Counted from the first letter of the stretch, positions 51,057-59,874 are shown. The stretch: DNA of 64,000 nucleotides from G020354025 sp964621455 (GCA_964621455.1 CAZULW010000006.1:1-64000), one strand, 5' to 3'. Program-made: numbers and translations. The notes: generated by a model not told the origin, from the letters alone.

Positions 51057-51854
51057 ATGGCGTTCAAAGACAAGCGGATTATCCTGACTGGCGCCGCCGG
51101 CGGCATCGGTGAAGCCCTGGCAAAGCAGCTGGCAGCCGAAGGCGCCCGCCTGGCGCTGGCCGACCTGAATGCCGAGGGCCTGGGACCGGTGGCGGAGGCC
51201 TGCCGCGGGTTGGGCAGTGAGGTCCTTGAGATTCCGACTGACGTGAGCGACCGGGAGCAGTGCCAGGCCCTGATAACTCAAACCGCAGAGACCTGGGGTG
51301 GCATTGACGCCCTCTTCTCCAGTGCCGGGGTCTCCATGTGGGCCCGCTTTGAGGATGTAACCGACATTTCCTTCTTCGAACGCCTGATGGCGGTGAACTA
51401 CTTCGGTACCCTGTATTGCACCTATTACGCTTTGCCTCACCTGAAAGAGAGCCGGGGGAGGATCGTTGTCGTTACCAGCTCCTCTGGGAAGACCGGGGCG
51501 CCCCTGCACTCCGGCTATGCGGCCAGCAAACATGCCCTACACGGCTTTTTTGAGTCCCTGCGGACGGAGCTGGTGGGGATGGGAGTGAAAATAACCCTGT
51601 CGGTGCCCCTGTTCGTTAAAACGGGCATCCGTCTCCATGGCTATCAGGGAGATGGCAGCCACCCTACGGTTGACCCGCACGATGATTCCAAATCCATGAC
51701 CGCCGATCAGGCCGCAAGGATCACCATCCGGGCCGCCAGGAAGGGGAAGCGTGAGGTTATCATGACCCTCGAGCTCAAGGCGGCCGTTATGCTCAGGCCC
51801 TTTATTCCCGGTATTGTTGACTACTTTGCCCGCAGGAAGGTGGGCCTCACCTGA
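51057..51854 (+). CDS. Short-chain dehydrogenase/reductase
   Basis: 265 residues. Classical SDR: cofactor motif TGAAGGIG (about 11-18), NAG-type segment SSAGVSMW, catalytic Ser in VVTSSSGKTG and YAASK (Tyr and Lys). Asp in LALADLN suggests a preference for NAD(H). The C-terminal part (AARITIRAARKGKREVIM then a hydrophobic stretch) resembles DHRS7/KDSR-type enzymes of lipid or steroid metabolism. It converges with an operon carrying an alpha-oxoamine synthase; a 3-ketosphinganine-reductase-like role is possible but unproven. Confidence 0.88.
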   Translation: MAFKDKRIILTGAAGGIGEALAKQLAAEGARLALADLNAEGLGPVAEACRGLGSEVLEIPTDVSDREQCQALITQTAETWGGIDALFSSAGVSMWARFEDVTDISFFERLMAVNYFGTLYCTYYALPHLKESRGRIVVVTSSSGKTGAPLHSGYAASKHALHGFFESLRTELVGMGVKITLSVPLFVKTGIRLHGYQGDGSHPTVDPHDDSKSMTADQAARITIRAARKGKREVIMTLELKAAVMLRPFIPGIVDYFARRKVGLT

Positions 51855-51933
51855 GGGGTACTACCGGAAAGGGTGACCCCGTAGTCATCGAGAGGGATTG
51901 CGGAGCGGATCGAGCGCCGGTGCCGGGAAGAGA

Positions 51934-52641
51934 TCAGGTGAACTTTTCGGGCCGGGGGTAGAACTGCTGTCCCTGGGAACCGGGTTTGTGCAGCATCTGC
52001 ATGAAAACTAACGGCTCGGCACCATCCAGGTCTATCCCTCGGAAGAATGGGTGGGGCCATAATTTGCCCGCCTCACCAGTCTGCTGGTGCTCAAACAGGT
52101 TCCCCTTCATGATTACATCGGCCACGTAGATATCGCCGGCGTCTTCCACAAAGGCCTGGAAATAACGTTCACCCTTACTGAATTCCGGACTGGGATGAAC
52201 GTTCTTCATGGCCAGGATGGGGCCGTCACGATCCTCATATTCAACCGCGTGAGTGTTGCGCTGGATATTGACCCTGGTGAATTGTCCATAAACCGGGAGC
52301 TTGTAGTAGCTGACGCAGTGGTCAAGGTGTTCCTGGTTGGTGCTCCCGAGTGACAGGATGTACATGGCCGACTTGGGTACGCCGCGGGAGAGGTCCGGGG
52401 TAACAATCAGGCTGAAGATGAGTTCCTGGAACTCCGGCAGGGTGCCGAGTGCCCCCGCCGGAAAGTTGAATGCGATAATACTGAATAGTGAGACGCCCGG
52501 AGCCACCTCAATCGGGGTCAGAGGTTTTTGGACCAGGTGTTCAACAGCCTTGGTTTCGATTTCATAAAAGGTCGTAAAAGCGTAATCGAAGTGCCAGACG
52601 ATTAAGCCTTCTTTGCTTTTTTGATTGGTCAACAGTGTCAA
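51934..52641 (-). CDS. Acetoacetate-decarboxylase-superfamily-like protein
   Basis: Up to 235 residues from TTG 52641, but AGGAG abuts that codon, so a start at 52635 or 52632 is more likely. The order YAFTTFYEIETKAVEHLVQ, LTPIEVAPGVSLFSIIAFNF and PKSAMYILSLGST recalls the acetoacetate decarboxylase / DUF2071 fold by eye. The Schiff-base lysine is not obvious, although SYYKLPVYG is near the expected place. It is the second gene after an alpha-oxoamine synthase (15-bp gap), so it likely acts on that enzyme's ketone product. Tentative. Confidence 0.5.
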   Translation of the reverse strand: MTLLTNQKSKEGLIVWHFDYAFTTFYEIETKAVEHLVQKPLTPIEVAPGVSLFSIIAFNFPAGALGTLPEFQELIFSLIVTPDLSRGVPKSAMYILSLGSTNQEHLDHCVSYYKLPVYGQFTRVNIQRNTHAVEYEDRDGPILAMKNVHPSPEFSKGERYFQAFVEDAGDIYVADVIMKGNLFEHQQTGEAGKLWPHPFFRGIDLDGAEPLVFMQMLHKPGSQGQQFYPRPEKFT

Positions 52642-52656
52642 CTCCTGTACTTTGGT

Positions 52657-53955
52657 TTAGGCTTGTCGCTCTTTAAGCAGGAAGCCGAATTCTTCGGCTG
52701 CCTTGATAATGACCTCCGCTCCTTTGTCCAACTGTTCCCTGGTGTGCTCGGAGGTTACGAAGAGGCGGATGCGTGACTGGTTCTTCGGTACGGCGGGGAA
52801 GGCCATCACGGAAGTGTCCAGCCCCTTGCGCTGCAGGTAGTCGCTCAAAGGGATGGAGATATGTTCATCACCGTAGATGACAGGGATGATCCAGCTGTGG
52901 CTGCTGCCGATATCCACGTGGCCCTGCAGCTTGGATCGCAGGTATTCGGCGTTGCTGTGAATCCGCGCCCGTTTGGCCTTTCCATCGGGTCCGGCGGCCA
53001 GTTCCAGCGCCTTGATCAGCCCGCCGGTGACGGCGGGATCGAGGGCGCAGGAGAACATGCGTGAACGGGCATACCAGTTGACGTAATTGGTCAGGCTTTC
53101 CCGAGCATAAAGGCAGCCGCCGACGCCGCCAAAGGACTTGCTGAAGGTGGCGATGATCATGTCCACCTCCTCCAGCACTCCCTGCTCTTCAGCGACTCCC
53201 CTGCCGTTTTCCCCCGCGATCAGCAGGGAATGGGCTTCATCCACCAGCACGGTAGCGTCGTATTTCTTCGCCACCCGGACGATATCACTGACGTGCCCGG
53301 TATCTCCATCGGCGCTGTAAACCCCCTCGGTGCAGATGAGAATGCGTGATTTCTTATAATCGAGCCGGCTGAGAACCCGGTCCAGGTGATCCACGTCATT
53401 GTGCTTGAAAAGCTTGATCGTGGCCTGGGAAAGGACGGCCCCGTCAACCAGTGAAGCGTGGGAAAGTCTGTCCAGGACCACGTAATCACCTTTATGTACA
53501 TAGGAAGAAACCACGCCCAGGTTGGCACCGTAGCCGGATGAAAAGAGGCTGACGCCGTAACCGGGCATACCGAAGAATTCGATAATTTTTTCTTCCAGGA
53601 GTTCGTGGATCCGGAAGGTGCCGTTCAGAATAGGCGAGCCGGTGGCACCCAGGCCGTAATCATCCAGGGCCTGCTTGGCGGCGACCAGTACCTCGGGATG
53701 GTAGGAATAACCCAGGTAGTTGTAGTTGGAGAAGCTGATCAGATCGAGCTCCTCGCCGGAGACACGCTTGACGCTGACCTCCGGGCGCTGAGCTCCCAGG
53801 TGGGGGATCTGAAAGGTGTACATGTCGGCAGCAAGGACCTGCTTGCGCCATAGGTTAAACTGGGTGATCTCGGCGTGATCCTTACCTGCGCTGGTCATGA
53901 ACATGTCGAATGTGAATTCCGTGTAGGGCGGCAGTTCTTTCTTAATAGGGCTCAT
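52657..53955 (-). CDS. PLP-dependent alpha-oxoamine synthase (AONS/KBL/SPT family)
   Basis: 432 residues from ATG 53955 (GGAG five bases upstream); an in-frame GTG at 53961 is the alternative. FSNYNYLGYSYHPEV, GATGSPILNGT, LSHASLVDGA, VDEAHSLL and the PLP-lysine motif ATFSKSFGGVGG (about residue 270) define the family, which joins an amino acid to an acyl-CoA or acyl-ACP with loss of CO2. A 55-residue N-terminal extension is present. No biotin, threonine or sphingolipid genes adjoin, so the substrate pair is open; a serine-palmitoyltransferase-like role is one option. Confidence 0.88.
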   Translation of the reverse strand: MSPIKKELPPYTEFTFDMFMTSAGKDHAEITQFNLWRKQVLAADMYTFQIPHLGAQRPEVSVKRVSGEELDLISFSNYNYLGYSYHPEVLVAAKQALDDYGLGATGSPILNGTFRIHELLEEKIIEFFGMPGYGVSLFSSGYGANLGVVSSYVHKGDYVVLDRLSHASLVDGAVLSQATIKLFKHNDVDHLDRVLSRLDYKKSRILICTEGVYSADGDTGHVSDIVRVAKKYDATVLVDEAHSLLIAGENGRGVAEEQGVLEEVDMIIATFSKSFGGVGGCLYARESLTNYVNWYARSRMFSCALDPAVTGGLIKALELAAGPDGKAKRARIHSNAEYLRSKLQGHVDIGSSHSWIIPVIYGDEHISIPLSDYLQRKGLDTSVMAFPAVPKNQSRIRLFVTSEHTREQLDKGAEVIIKAAEEFGFLLKERQA

Positions 53956-54250
53956 AGGCACTCCAGCCTTTTGTCAAGGTGTTCTTTAAAGTATCGGGTT
54001 GCAACGAGGCTCCTTATTATGGCCCAGTCATTCTACAAGCTTTCAGTATGGTATGCGCAATAGCCTGAAGAGTAGAGATTAAGGTTGATTGTGCACAATA
54101 TCGCTGTTTTACTGTGAAACGGCGAAGGTTAAGAACTATTTCAACTGTTTTCAAGCCCGTTTGCCTGTCAACATCTTATTTGATTCCAGCATAAAGAGTC
54201 TTTAACTTACTAATGATGAGATCAATCTTTCAACGTAGTAACCGCCGATT

Positions 54251-54355
54251 CCGTGCGACTCTTGCTTTAAGTCGCTCACGGCCAGACCGCGTCTAGCTGG
54301 TATCACCAGAGAAAGACTGACAAGGCCCTGAGCGACGCGCTTGGGGCTTTTTTTT
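54251..54355 (+). ncRNA. structured leader with terminator before argG
   Basis: Three hairpins in a row: CCGTGCGACT (54251-54260) with AGTCG-CT-CACGG (54270-54281, 2-nt bulge); CTGGT/ACCAG (54297-54301 with 54305-54309); and GCCC..AGCG/CGCT..GGGC (54325-54347) followed by eight T (54348-54355). The last is an intrinsic terminator only about 42 bp before argG. It is either the end of a small RNA or an attenuator of argGH. No T-box or known arginine riboswitch features were seen. The upstream 53962-54250 holds no gene. Confidence 0.5.
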
Positions 54356-54397
54356 GAAAACAGTATCCCTGTGCTATTAAAACAGAGGGGGGCGCCT

Positions 54398-55660
54398 ATG
54401 AAACAGCAGGTGAAAGAAGTAGTCCTGGCCTATTCAGGAGGACTGGACACCTCGATTATTATTCCCTGGCTTAAAGAAAACTACGGCTGTGATGTCATTG
54501 CCTATGCGGCTGACCTTGGTCAGCAGGAGGACTTCACCGCTATTAAACGCAAGGCCCTGGACACGGGCGCTTCCCACGCAGTGGTGGAGGACCTGCGGGA
54601 GGCGTTCCTCGCGGACTTTGTCTTTCCTACCCTGCGGGCGGGGGCCATCTATGAGCGCAAATACCTGCTCGGCACAAGTATGGCCCGACCCCTTATTGCC
54701 CAGCAGCAGGTGAAGGTGGCCGAGGAGTTCGGTGCCGATGCCGTGGCTCACGGGTGCACCGGCAAAGGCAACGACCAGGTCCGGTTCGAACTGGCCTATA
54801 TGGCCCTCAACCCCAAGCTGAAAGTCATCGCTCCCTGGCGGGAGTGGAATATCTCCTCCCGGGAAGAAGCCATTGGCTATGCCAAGGAACATGAGGTGCC
54901 CATCGACGCCACCATTGAGAAGATTTACAGCTACGATGAGAATATCTGGCACATCAGTCATGAGGGCGGTCCGCTGGAAGACCCCTGGCACGAAATGGAC
55001 GATGCGCTGCTTAAGTGGATCCGGCCTATCAGCCAGACCCCTGACCAGCCCGAGTATCTGGAGCTGGGTTTTGAGCGTGGTATTCCCGTATCCCTCAATG
55101 GGGAGGCGATGGGCCCGGTCGCCCTGGTGGAGACCCTCAATGCTTTGGGCGCCAAACACGGTATCGGCGTGGTGGACATGGTGGAAAACCGGATGGTGGG
55201 GATGAAGTCCCGGGGCATCTACGAAACCCCCGGCGGCACCATTATCTATACCGCCCACCGGGAGCTGGAAGCCCTGACCCTGGACAAGTCATCCCTGCAC
55301 TACAAGGATGTGATTGCAGAGAAATACGCTGTCCTGGTTTACAACGGGGAGTGGTTTACGCCCCTGCGGGAAAGCCTGGACGCCTTCGTGGATTCCTTCC
55401 AGAGTTGCGTTACCGGTACGGTGCGGTTGAAGCTGTTCAAAGGGCATTGCCTCATCGCGGGACGGAAATCGCCCTTCTCCCTTTATCGGGAGGACTTCGC
55501 CACCTTCGGCAAGGACGACGTCTACGATCAGAGCGACGCCGAAGGGTTCATCAACCTGACGGGTCTGCCGCTGAAGGTGGAGGCGCTCCTGGCCGAGTTC
55601 GGCGTGAAAAAGGGTAAGTACCGGGCACCCGATTACTTCCGCACTTTCAAAAGGGATTAA
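54398..55660 (+). CDS. argG: Argininosuccinate synthase
   Basis: 420 residues from ATG 54398 (GAGGGGGG just upstream); an in-frame upstream start at 54341 would lie inside the terminator. The ATP P-loop is YSGGLDTS (about 14), and HGCTGKGNDQVRFE and the SREEAIGYAKEH region are conserved. It joins citrulline and aspartate in arginine synthesis. argH follows after 3 bp, giving an argGH operon behind a structured leader. Confidence 0.97.
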   Translation: MKQQVKEVVLAYSGGLDTSIIIPWLKENYGCDVIAYAADLGQQEDFTAIKRKALDTGASHAVVEDLREAFLADFVFPTLRAGAIYERKYLLGTSMARPLIAQQQVKVAEEFGADAVAHGCTGKGNDQVRFELAYMALNPKLKVIAPWREWNISSREEAIGYAKEHEVPIDATIEKIYSYDENIWHISHEGGPLEDPWHEMDDALLKWIRPISQTPDQPEYLELGFERGIPVSLNGEAMGPVALVETLNALGAKHGIGVVDMVENRMVGMKSRGIYETPGGTIIYTAHRELEALTLDKSSLHYKDVIAEKYAVLVYNGEWFTPLRESLDAFVDSFQSCVTGTVRLKLFKGHCLIAGRKSPFSLYREDFATFGKDDVYDQSDAEGFINLTGLPLKVEALLAEFGVKKGKYRAPDYFRTFKRD

Positions 55661-55663
55661 AGC

Positions 55664-57046
55664 ATGGCTTCGAAAGTATGGCATAAGCGCTTTTCGCGGC
55701 CCCTGGACCCCCGTGTCCATGCCCTGAATCGCTCCTTGAGCTTTGACAACTGGCTGGCCCCTTACGATGTGCAGGTATCAACAGTATGGGCCAGGGCCCT
55801 GAACCGGTGCGCCCTGCTTGGCGAGGAGGATCTGGCAGCTATCCTGCAGGGGCTGGAGGACATCGGCTCCGAGTTTGAGCAGGGCGAGTTCGAGCTCCAT
55901 GAAGAGGATGAGGACATCCACATGGCCATAGAGCGGCGGCTGGGCGAGCTCATTGGCGAACCGGCCCGGCGGCTCCACCAAGGCCGCAGCCGCAACGACC
56001 AGGTAGCCACCGACCTGCGCCTGTACGCCATGGACCAGGCCGGTAAGATCCGCCGCGCCCTGCGCCAGGTTGTCCGGGCGCTGGTGGATCTGGCCGGGGA
56101 ACACGCCGAAACGCCCTTTCCGGGGCACACCCACCTGCAGCAGGCCCAGGTAATCTCACTGGGGCATCTGCTGCTGGCCCACGCCTGGAGCCTGAAGTCC
56201 GATGACGAGCTGCTGGGCCGGGTCCGGCAGGCAACCTCGGTCTGCCCGCTGGGCTCAGCCGCGCTGGGTGGGTCGTCGGCCCCGGTGGACCGCGAGTGGA
56301 TCGCCCGCGAGCTGGGGTTTGCCTCGCCATCGGAAAACAGCGTCGAGGCGGTTGCTTCCCGCGACTTCGTCATGGATCTGCTCTACGGCCTCTCACGGCT
56401 GGGTGTGCACCTCAGCCGCCTGGCGGAGGACTTTATCCTGTGGAACAGCCAGGAGTTCGGCTTTATCACCCTCGATGACTCCGTGGCCACGGGAAGCAGC
56501 CTCCTGGCCCATAAGAAGAATCCTGACGTGTTCGAACTGATCCGTGGCAAGAGCGGGCGCCTCATAGGAAACCATGCCGGCTTCATGACCACTGTTAAGG
56601 GCCTGCCCTCGGGCTATAACAAGGACCTGCAGGAAGACAAGGAGCCGCTGTTTGATTCGGTGGATACCGTCCTGCAGGTGATGCCGGCCCTGGAGGTCAC
56701 CTTGCGGGGAGTTACTTTCAATACCGGGCGGATCGCGGCGCAGCTTTCCCCCTACCTGAAGGCCGAGCGCCTCGTCCAATACCTGACGGAGCGGGGCGTG
56801 GCCTTCCGTGAGGCTTATGGCGTAGCCGGCGGCTTGGTCAGGGAGGCGGAGTCCCGGGGAGTTGCCCTGGAGGAATTGTCGCTGGAGGCATTTCAGGAGG
56901 CCTCAGCGGCCTTCGAGGAGGACATCCAGGCGGTCCTGACCGAAGAATGGACAATCCCCGCCGAGGGCGTCATGGGGGGGAGCAATAGGGCCTCCATAGA
57001 GCAGCAGCTGAGGGCCCTGCAGGAGCGGCTGGAGGAGGGGTCGTAA
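55664..57046 (+). CDS. argH: Argininosuccinate lyase
   Basis: 460 residues. Fumarase/aspartase superfamily: HQGRSRNDQVATD (about 104), PGHTHLQQAQ with the catalytic His (about 153), and the signature loop TGSSLLAHKKNPD (about 275). The usual signature is GSSxMPxKxN; the LLAH variant is a minor change. It releases arginine and fumarate. Three bases after argG. The stop is followed at once by GGCAGTTGGCAG repeat modules. Confidence 0.97.
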   Translation: MASKVWHKRFSRPLDPRVHALNRSLSFDNWLAPYDVQVSTVWARALNRCALLGEEDLAAILQGLEDIGSEFEQGEFELHEEDEDIHMAIERRLGELIGEPARRLHQGRSRNDQVATDLRLYAMDQAGKIRRALRQVVRALVDLAGEHAETPFPGHTHLQQAQVISLGHLLLAHAWSLKSDDELLGRVRQATSVCPLGSAALGGSSAPVDREWIARELGFASPSENSVEAVASRDFVMDLLYGLSRLGVHLSRLAEDFILWNSQEFGFITLDDSVATGSSLLAHKKNPDVFELIRGKSGRLIGNHAGFMTTVKGLPSGYNKDLQEDKEPLFDSVDTVLQVMPALEVTLRGVTFNTGRIAAQLSPYLKAERLVQYLTERGVAFREAYGVAGGLVREAESRGVALEELSLEAFQEASAAFEEDIQAVLTEEWTIPAEGVMGGSNRASIEQQLRALQERLEEGS

Positions 57047-57049
57047 GCA

Positions 57050-57145
57050 GGGGCAGTTGGCAGTGGCAGTAGGCAGTGAAGAATGAAGAGCGAACCGCCA
57101 AGAACGTTAAGATATTTTAGCCACGAATTGACACGAATTGGCCCG
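57050..57145. repeat. intergenic block of dispersed repeat modules
   Basis: GCAGTTGGCAGTGGCAGTAG (57052-57071), GAACCGCCAAGAACG (57091-57105) and the inverted AATTCGTG module TTTTAGCCACGAATTGACAC (57115-57134). These are the same words seen at 14671, 23682, 46781 and 59930. Confidence 0.65.
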
Positions 57146-57165
57146 AGTTATACGAAACTGAACCG

Positions 57166-57321
57166 CTAAGGTTTGCCCTGAGCATAGCCGAAGGGAACGC
57201 AAAGGAGGTCATAAAGGTTATGTTCGATAAGGGTCTGGAGGGACTTCTCCAAAGTCGTAGGCCCTCCCTGAAATTCTTTGACCTGTTTATCGGTAATCTG
57301 GAAGAGCTTGATGTCACTCAT
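57166..57321 (-). pseudogene. Truncated start of a DUF5655-type gene
   Basis: An ATG at 57321, with AAGGGA upstream and an 8-bp overlap with the preceding gene's stop, opens MSDIKLFQITDKQVKEF and then PTTLEKSLQTLIEHNLYDLL. This is the typical N-terminus of DUF5655 / predicted endonuclease-like transport proteins, which normally continue for 250 or more residues. Here it runs after about 43 codons into the repeat module 57176-57195 (encoding PFGYAQG) and stops at TAG 57168-57166. The rest of the gene is missing. Confidence 0.75.
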
Positions 57322-58048
57322 TTATTGATCCCTTCCCAGAAAATATGAGGTCAATAAGCGGAAAAGATAAAAGTGTATTATCATTGATCCAATCAGGCAA
57401 TTCATTCTCACGTCCAGTGTGCATGTACCGGATAACCTCAACCGCAATATCGGCCCATTCTCTCAGCGGATTTCTAATCAATATCGACTGAGCGATTGCG
57501 TTCATCTCCTCATTATTCATAATTGGATGAGTAAGAAACATTCTAGCAGGAACCAATAATTGGTTAAATCTTCTCCACAGATTGGGATTGGATGTATGGA
57601 GCGGCTCAATTTTCAATGCTCGACATACTACTTTGATCCTCTCCTTAAGCTCTTGGAGATCAGTATTTTTTAAATCTACAAACTCGCGACAACCATAGTC
57701 CTGGTAAAACCAATCAAGTGAGGGAACGATACCCTCTCGTTCGCGTACATCTGGATCAAGCCTCTCAACCGCATCGTGACAATCTCTGGAATGCTTCCAG
57801 GCATAGAATAGATACTCATTGGTCCAAGCCTCAATCGCAAGGTAACTGTATATTACCGATTGTGAAGCAAGAGCAAGAGAGAGGGTACCACTGGCATCAT
57901 ACCCAATGGCTTCGATTACCTCCTCTTCGGTCGGAATTTGATCCCGCATGACGCCAATATTGTAACACGCACGCGCCATTTCCATAAACGCGTGGGCAAA
58001 ATCAATGTTGTAGACCGCCGGTGTATTTGACTCAGTTGCATCAGGCAT
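57314..58048 (-). CDS. Unknown helical protein of a low-GC operon
   Basis: 244 residues, predominantly helical. The stretch LALASQSVIYSYLAIEAWTN resembles the core helix of large HEPN-like helical proteins, but the RX4-6H motif is not evident, so this is only a hint. It overlaps the 119-residue gene upstream and the truncated DUF5655 gene downstream by 8 bp each, so the three are translationally coupled. Its GC content is clearly lower than argH, which suggests acquisition. Function is unknown. Confidence 0.65.
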   Translation of the reverse strand: MPDATESNTPAVYNIDFAHAFMEMARACYNIGVMRDQIPTEEEVIEAIGYDASGTLSLALASQSVIYSYLAIEAWTNEYLFYAWKHSRDCHDAVERLDPDVREREGIVPSLDWFYQDYGCREFVDLKNTDLQELKERIKVVCRALKIEPLHTSNPNLWRRFNQLLVPARMFLTHPIMNNEEMNAIAQSILIRNPLREWADIAVEVIRYMHTGRENELPDWINDNTLLSFPLIDLIFSGKGSINE

Positions 58049-58400
58049 TTTTGCTCAATTCCTGTGTGATAACGTCCTTCACTCGTTGCAAGGCAGAATC
58101 GATTTCCTTTGGCTCTAGTCCAGATAAGCGCTGCTCTATCGACCCCATTATCTCCTTCATAGTCTCCGTCTCGAGTACTGGTGTAGGAATGCCTACGCAG
58201 GCGTTAACACAAGCCACGATGCGACGAAGATTCGCATCATTGATTTCACGAGTTTTCTTATTACTTGTTTTCCTTAGGTGCTCTGGAACTTCGACAATTG
58301 TCTTCCTATTATCACGGATCATGTGTGCTTCGTGTTTCCAGTGCTCCCGTGAGTGTTTCATAATTAGATCACTTTTATCCAAACTTGAAATCTTAACCAT
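58041..58400 (-). CDS. Small unknown protein of a low-GC operon
   Basis: 119 residues. GGAGG lies upstream of the ATG at 58400. The N-terminus is basic (SREHWKHEAHMIRDNRKTI), the middle has KTSNKKTREINDANLRRIV, and the C-terminal half looks like an amphipathic helix (IEQRLSGLEPKEIDSALQRV). No family recognised. Its end overlaps the start of the 244-residue gene by 8 bp. It may bind nucleic acid or the downstream protein (inference from charge and coupling). Confidence 0.65.
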   Translation of the reverse strand: MVKISSLDKSDLIMKHSREHWKHEAHMIRDNRKTIVEVPEHLRKTSNKKTREINDANLRRIVACVNACVGIPTPVLETETMKEIMGSIEQRLSGLEPKEIDSALQRVKDVITQELSKNA

Positions 58401-58483
58401 TATATGCCTCCAAGGTCCGTTTGATAACGAAAGACCTCCGCCGCTTGAAAAACATGACGGGGTGCTTGCCGCGTTTAAGGGAT

Positions 58484-58882
58484 TTAGTCATAAGCTTCTA
58501 ACATCGCTATGAACCTCCAAATACCATCTTTATTCTCGCCAGAAAGCATACCTCCGATCCCTTCTCCGCCTATTCGCATAAGCACTTCACCATGTTCTGT
58601 ATCAGAAAATTTAATAACGTTGTTAGTTATTTTTTCCAACATTTCTTGTGAGTAATGTTCCTTTTCTGCCAATAATGACTTGAATATGCCTAACGTTTCT
58701 TGAGTACTAATGTCGAATTTAATTGCTAGGTAGTCAATTGCACCTAATAAATGAGTTAGAGTACGAATAGCTATTTCTCTTGTCCCTTCCTTTTCTATTA
58801 TTGATTGAGGAGTGTTTTTAGTACAGAATTCATGGTATGACCATGCCAATTGCTTGATAGTTTCAGGTAAATTCTCCTTCAT
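58484..58882 (-). CDS. Small unknown helical protein
   Basis: 132 residues. A strong GGGGAGGAG site precedes the ATG at 58882. Sequence is helical, with IRTLTHLLGAIDYLAIKFD and MLEKITNNVIKFSDTEHGEV segments. Not recognised. It is very AT-rich compared with the housekeeping genes, and is on the same strand as the two unknown genes downstream (83-bp gap), probably part of the same acquired block. Confidence 0.65.
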   Translation of the reverse strand: MKENLPETIKQLAWSYHEFCTKNTPQSIIEKEGTREIAIRTLTHLLGAIDYLAIKFDISTQETLGIFKSLLAEKEHYSQEMLEKITNNVIKFSDTEHGEVLMRIGGEGIGGMLSGENKDGIWRFIAMLEAYD

Positions 58883-58956
58883 CTTTCTCCTCCCCTTAAC
58901 CTAATCCCGCCTTATCTAGCGATCCCTTCAGTAGCCTATCACCACTGCGCTACAAT

Positions 58957-59874
58957 TCATTCAAGAATTGGTGGTTTGCAAACCGAGCAAGGCGTATAGC
59001 CTCGCTCAACTGCATCTAATAAAGTTGTCTTTATCTTACTGCGTCTCAAGTTTCGGCAAGTCCCACGATGGTACTTTGCTCCAGTACGAGTGATATAAAC
59101 AATGACATTGGCCTTGCTTTCATCGATGACCGCCGTCTTTAAATTAGTAAATGGCCTGGGTTCGGTTTTGCCCAGTAGCGGCAATATATAGTCAACAGGA
59201 TAAGCGAAATTGAGGTTTTGGCCTTTGGTATAGAGGAATGAGGTTATTCCAACCAGCTGACCTTGATCGTTGAACAGGCCCCCGCCTGAGCTTCCAGGTG
59301 ATACAGGGGCGGTTGTCTGTATTACTTTCGTACCTGTCCCAAATTCCCTGATCCCACTGATTATTCCTTCGGATACGGTGTTCGCAAAGCCCTGGGGACT
59401 CCCGATAGCAATAACCTTCTGTCCAATTCTTAAGTATTCAAGGGGCTTTAAATCTGGGCAGGAAATATCTTTGAACCTCTCTGGAACCTGGATACATATT
59501 AGGTCTCTCTTGTCGTCAACGTCTAGATAGCCAGTTGCCTCAGTATTTCGACCATCTTCAAAGTGAACGGATACCTTTGAGGCACCGGCCACCGCATGGA
59601 GATTAGTAACGATAGTTCTGCCATCATCGATTATTACGCCACTCGCCTGCGAATTGGGTGTCAGCCCTCGCCCTTCAGAAGTGAGTACTACGACTGCCGC
59701 TGATACCTGCTTAACGACTTCAGGCGTGGTCTTGGGTATGAACTCTTGGGACAGGGTAACGGATGGGAGGAATACACATAGACTTAAAAATATGGCAGAG
59801 ACGAAGATTGACTTAAGGAAGATACACATATAATTGTGGTAGTATCGCTTGTCGAATGTGATTTGGCCAATCAT
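58957..59874 (-). CDS. Trypsin-like (S1C) serine protease with C-terminal Cys/His domain
   Basis: Up to 305 residues; ATG 59829 (residue 16) gives a cleaner signal peptide (CIFLKSIFVSAIFLSLCVFL). Catalytic triad: His93 (TNLHAVAG), Asp124 (KRDLICI) and Ser196 (SPGSSGGG). There is no PDZ domain. Instead residues 258-305 form a small module with YITRTGAKYHRGTCRNL and TPCSVCKPP, whose His269, Cys273, Cys296 and Cys299 resemble an Ada-type zinc site, as found at the ends of various secreted hydrolases. An exported housekeeping or regulatory protease. Confidence 0.88.
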   Translation of the reverse strand: MIGQITFDKRYYHNYMCIFLKSIFVSAIFLSLCVFLPSVTLSQEFIPKTTPEVVKQVSAAVVVLTSEGRGLTPNSQASGVIIDDGRTIVTNLHAVAGASKVSVHFEDGRNTEATGYLDVDDKRDLICIQVPERFKDISCPDLKPLEYLRIGQKVIAIGSPQGFANTVSEGIISGIREFGTGTKVIQTTAPVSPGSSGGGLFNDQGQLVGITSFLYTKGQNLNFAYPVDYILPLLGKTEPRPFTNLKTAVIDESKANVIVYITRTGAKYHRGTCRNLRRSKIKTTLLDAVERGYTPCSVCKPPILE

